Below, one piece after another: positions 61,301 through 64,000 of a DNA stretch of 64,000 nucleotides. The stretch spans positions 8,315,501 through 8,379,500 of the forward strand of contig NC_060106.1 in assembly GCF_021155765.1 (NCBI RefSeq). The letters run 5' to 3'. The DNA is from Diprion similis (taxonomy: Eukaryota > Arthropoda > Insecta > Hymenoptera > Diprionidae). A model generated the notes under the pieces. That model was not told the origin of the DNA, did no database searches, and saw nothing but the letters and a program-made list of their open reading frames with translations. Numbering within the stretch: the stretch's first letter is position 1; each line of letters opens with the position of its first letter. Made by a program: the position numbers and the translations under genes.

Positions 61301-63892
61301 AAAAGGGAGCGGAACCGTGACTTATTCGAGAAGAACTATCGCAAAGTTCAATCGTCGTCGGACGAATACGAAGACAAATACGGGATAGATGATCCTGACA
61401 AATTGCGGGTTGAGAATCGAAAGAAGGAGAAGTCTTATCAACATAGCGAAGGACTCGAGCCCGACATCGCGGAGGCGTTGAACGCGTCGAAGATTGAGGA
61501 AATCAACGATTTCTCGAAATCCGAGAACCGAAAGGAAGACGCTATTTACGAATCTAGGGTTGACGAAGAGGCGATAGGGTTCGAGGACGAAGTGTTCAGT
61601 CAAAAATCAGGAAAAAACCGCGTCCTGATCCTCGACTCGGACCAAGATAAGTTCAGGGCGGACGTTGCGGTAGTGAGACCGGTTGAGGATTACCGAAGAA
61701 TCGAAGAGGCAGAGGACTACAAATCGATTTGGATATCGGACTCCGAGGATCAAGAGGAAATGTCGCGGAGACCTCAGGTGCTCAAGGTAATCGACAACGA
61801 CGTAACGAAGCGTAACAGGACCTCGGTAATCGAAATCGGCGATGTCACCGAGGCAATGAACTCCGCGAAGCAAACCGATGACTCAACTTCGGAGGGTAAC
61901 GACTGCGTAATCACAAACGACTCGAAACTCTCATCGAACGAGGACAAGGCGAACGACAGTCAAGATGAGGTCCGGGTCGACGCCGTGAAGACGTTCTTCG
62001 AATCAAAGTGCAAGGTGAACGGCGAGGCTAAGAACGAACGCTCGGAGGGTAAATTTGGCAGAATAATAAACCACACGACAAGCATGTTTGGAAAGGCTTG
62101 CAACGCGGTAAAGGGCAGTCTCGGCTTCGAGGCCAGATCTGACAGCTCCGATTTGGGGTTGGGATCCGAGTCAGGGAGCGACACGCGGAGGCAGTCGATG
62201 GACGGAATCGACGAGGCGGAAGACGGACCCAAAGAGGTGGCGAACGACACCGAGAACAACCACTCGACACTTTCGAGATCGTTTAGCTGCAGCGTTGACA
62301 GCTCGGCGAAGAACGAAGTCAGTCCAGAATTCGATCACATAAGGTACAAGATAATGAAGTCAGACTTGTTTAGTAAGAACATGTTCGGCAGTATGAAGAA
62401 CGAGCAAGTTTTTGACGGGCTGATGCAGTACCTTCAAGAGTATTCGTTCCATGATCTTCTGGTGGACAATAACGTCGTGATAATCGAACCTGTGCGTGCC
62501 GAGACGGTTGAGAGAAAGACGACGTCGACGAAGTGCGGCGGGGGAAAAGGTAAGAGTCCCTCGTCATGCCGCATATCAGGAGCTGTTGAGAAAAAGTGTC
62601 AGGAACAGCGAAAAGTGGAGGGTGATAAAAACGCGGGAAAGCAGCCTCCCAAGAGCCCGAAGCAGGCTGGCCTAAGGCGGCACTTCTTTTATCACCCGAT
62701 ACGCGTTAACAGGGAATTGATCGACGACGAACTGCCCGATCCGGACACGGTTCGAAACGTGAGAAAGATGTTCGAGGGGACTTTGAAACTAAAAACTCCT
62801 GATCCCACCTTCTCGAGGAATAGTCCGACAAGGAAAACAGTCAGCATGAAGGACCTCAGACAGATAAGCGAGAGCTTCGATGGCTCCGAAAAAGTCGATG
62901 ACTCCCGGAGCTCGAGCAGGGCGAAAAACACGGCGAACAAGGACGGGATGGAAAGCCCGAGGAGCGAGTCCAAGACCAGGATCATCGCCCAGGCCTTCGA
63001 GGCAAGGAGTGGACAGACTTCGCCCAGCGACAGCGGACTCTCAAAGCACAAGGGGATCAAGTACCTTCACAATTGGGACGCGGGAAGCGTTAGCAGCGGT
63101 GTATCCAGCGACTATCCAGACACCGATCCCGGCAGTGGAGTCCAATGCACGTCCTCCGAGGACGAGGACGAGGGTCAGGACGACGATGACATCGACAACG
63201 GACCGGGGCACTCCGTGTCTCAGGACGTGCTGAAGAAGATAAGGGAGTGCGGAACCTCGGTTACCTACTATGGAGGAAAGGTGGTGAACACGTGTAACAG
63301 CCCGTTAATATCGCCGCCTATAACCGGTAAGATAATGCGTGAAATAATGAGGAATAAACCGAAGAACAACGAAGCCTCCAAGGATTACGTCAAGTTTCGA
63401 TTGGTGAAGAGCAACTCTTGCGACAGCAGGTTAGAGCTTGCTGGTAGACTAGTCAACGACCAATCAAAACGCGATAAATTCAGCAAGAAAACCGGCGAGC
63501 AGATAAACGGCACTTCGGGTATCGAGTACACGCCAAAGTCTGATCTTAGAAAATGTCCGATAATGGAAGGACGCAATGTCGAGGTCGTGGTAGCGGACGA
63601 AGCTGTCGACGACGAGATTATTGAACCGGAAATAAAGAAAGAACCGCCAATCGTTATCGGGCTCGAGCCGAAAAAGGAGGAAGTCAAAGAGCCGGAAATT
63701 TTCAAAGCCGATTTCAAGCTCGGAAAATTAGAAGACACGAAATGCTATGCGAACAAATTTAACAACAACACGTTTAACCAGTGGCAAGTGAACGACCCGA
63801 TCCAAGAGAAGAAATGCAAGTTTGGAGAAATTGATTTCGAGGAATTTGAAGTATTGGAAGACAGTCTCAATTCGAACGCTAGAAAAAATTAG
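58311..63892 (+). CDS. Unrecognised large disordered acidic/Ser-rich protein, three 3' exons
   Basis: Exons are 58311-58565 (5' edge uncertain; open from about 58283), 60749-61052 and 61142-63892. The donor at 58566 (AG|GTGAGT, phase 2) joins the acceptor TTACAG|A at 60749 to make one Arg codon. The second intron is only 89 bp and phase 0. Together they encode at least 1102 aa; the start codon is upstream and not found. Exon A has a Ser5 run, a Gln5 run and then dense conserved-looking text (SEAFRRQQLIPRAKLINR). Exon B continues SKSQQHLNESFEVSNP. The 916-codon terminal exon is hydrophilic, with KRKRK at its start, many Ser/Asp/Glu clusters, a PDPDTVRNVRKMFEGTLKLK segment near exon residue 530, SVSSGVSSDYPDTDPGSG near 650 and an acidic EDEDEGQDDDDID run near 675. 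I see no enzyme fold, membrane segment or zinc finger. It could be a scaffold or cytoskeletal regulator, but no function is claimed. Confidence 0.85.
58566..60748 (+). other. Intron of the unrecognised 3' gene (2.2 kb)
   Basis: The intron has a GTGAGT donor and a CTTTCTGTTACAG acceptor. It contains no recognisable exon, repeat family or RNA gene. A + open frame at 60587-60901 spans the acceptor in a different frame and is not coding. Confidence 0.6.
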
Positions 63893-64000
63893 ATTTCACT
63901 TTATCGACACTACTTCATTTCACGTGTACAATTTCAATTATTATAGATATATAAATTATTGTAATACCGTAAGTGATGCAGATTAGTAAAGGTTAACCGT
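63893..64000 (+). other. Start of the 3' UTR of the unrecognised gene
   Basis: AT-rich sequence follows the TAG stop. No AATAAA is seen before the window ends, so the transcript probably continues beyond it. Confidence 0.5.

Noticed and set aside
1..64000. tRNA and other classical RNA genes
   Set aside because: I looked for GGTTCRANYCC-type B boxes with a matching A box and acceptor stem and found none that could be supported. A covariance-model scan (tRNAscan-SE, Infernal) would settle this.

Overview
This is eukaryotic nuclear DNA from an animal, almost certainly an insect. The evidence is AT-rich intergenic DNA, spliced genes with GT-AG introns, several nuclear genes for mitochondrial proteins, a non-LTR retrotransposon remnant, and a short interstitial run of the insect-type telomere repeat TTAGG. 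Hymenoptera (bee, wasp, sawfly) is a reasonable guess from the overall character but is not proven here. There is no prokaryotic operon structure, so short open frames outside the spliced models carry little weight.

Layout. (1) 0.15-0.89 kb: a long imperfect inverted repeat, probably a fold-back or MITE-like element. (2) 2.29-5.83 kb, + strand: a complete four-exon sideroflexin gene (330 aa). (3) 8.44-10.41 kb, - strand: a complete two-exon gene for mitochondrial ribosomal protein uL2m/MRPL2 (302 aa), whose single intron appears to be GC-AG. (4) 12.57-24.6 kb: a block of satellite DNA. It holds a 191-bp monomer (A) in 31 regularly spaced copies, and a 312-bp monomer (B) in one homogeneous array and one decayed array. 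The two belong to a recurrent composite unit (flank-A-B-tail). (5) 24.9-25.53 kb: a dead non-LTR reverse transcriptase. (6) 25.5-29.5 kb: AT-rich DNA without recognisable genes. (7) 29.51-31.60 kb, - strand: the last five exons of the mitochondrial calcium uniporter MCU, with a good candidate first exon 6.6 kb upstream at 38.22-38.35 kb. Intron 1 of that model holds a compact multi-hairpin element at 32.20-32.34 kb. (8) 38.4-58.3 kb: mostly AT-rich noncoding DNA with microsatellites, a GC-richer patch at 43.3-43.8 kb and a promoter-like segment with a perfect CRE at 49.9-50.25 kb. (9) 58.31-63.89 kb, + strand: three exons of a large, mostly disordered, acidic and Ser-rich protein that I do not recognise (at least 1102 aa; the N-terminus is not found).

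Three of the four protein genes act in mitochondria: sideroflexin (inner-membrane serine/amino-acid carrier), uL2m (large mitoribosomal subunit) and MCU (inner-membrane Ca2+ channel). They are separate transcription units, and their proximity need not be functional. The most unusual parts of the window are the two-satellite composite with higher-order structure, the multi-hairpin element in the MCU intron, the GC-AG intron of MRPL2 and the unrecognised 3' gene.
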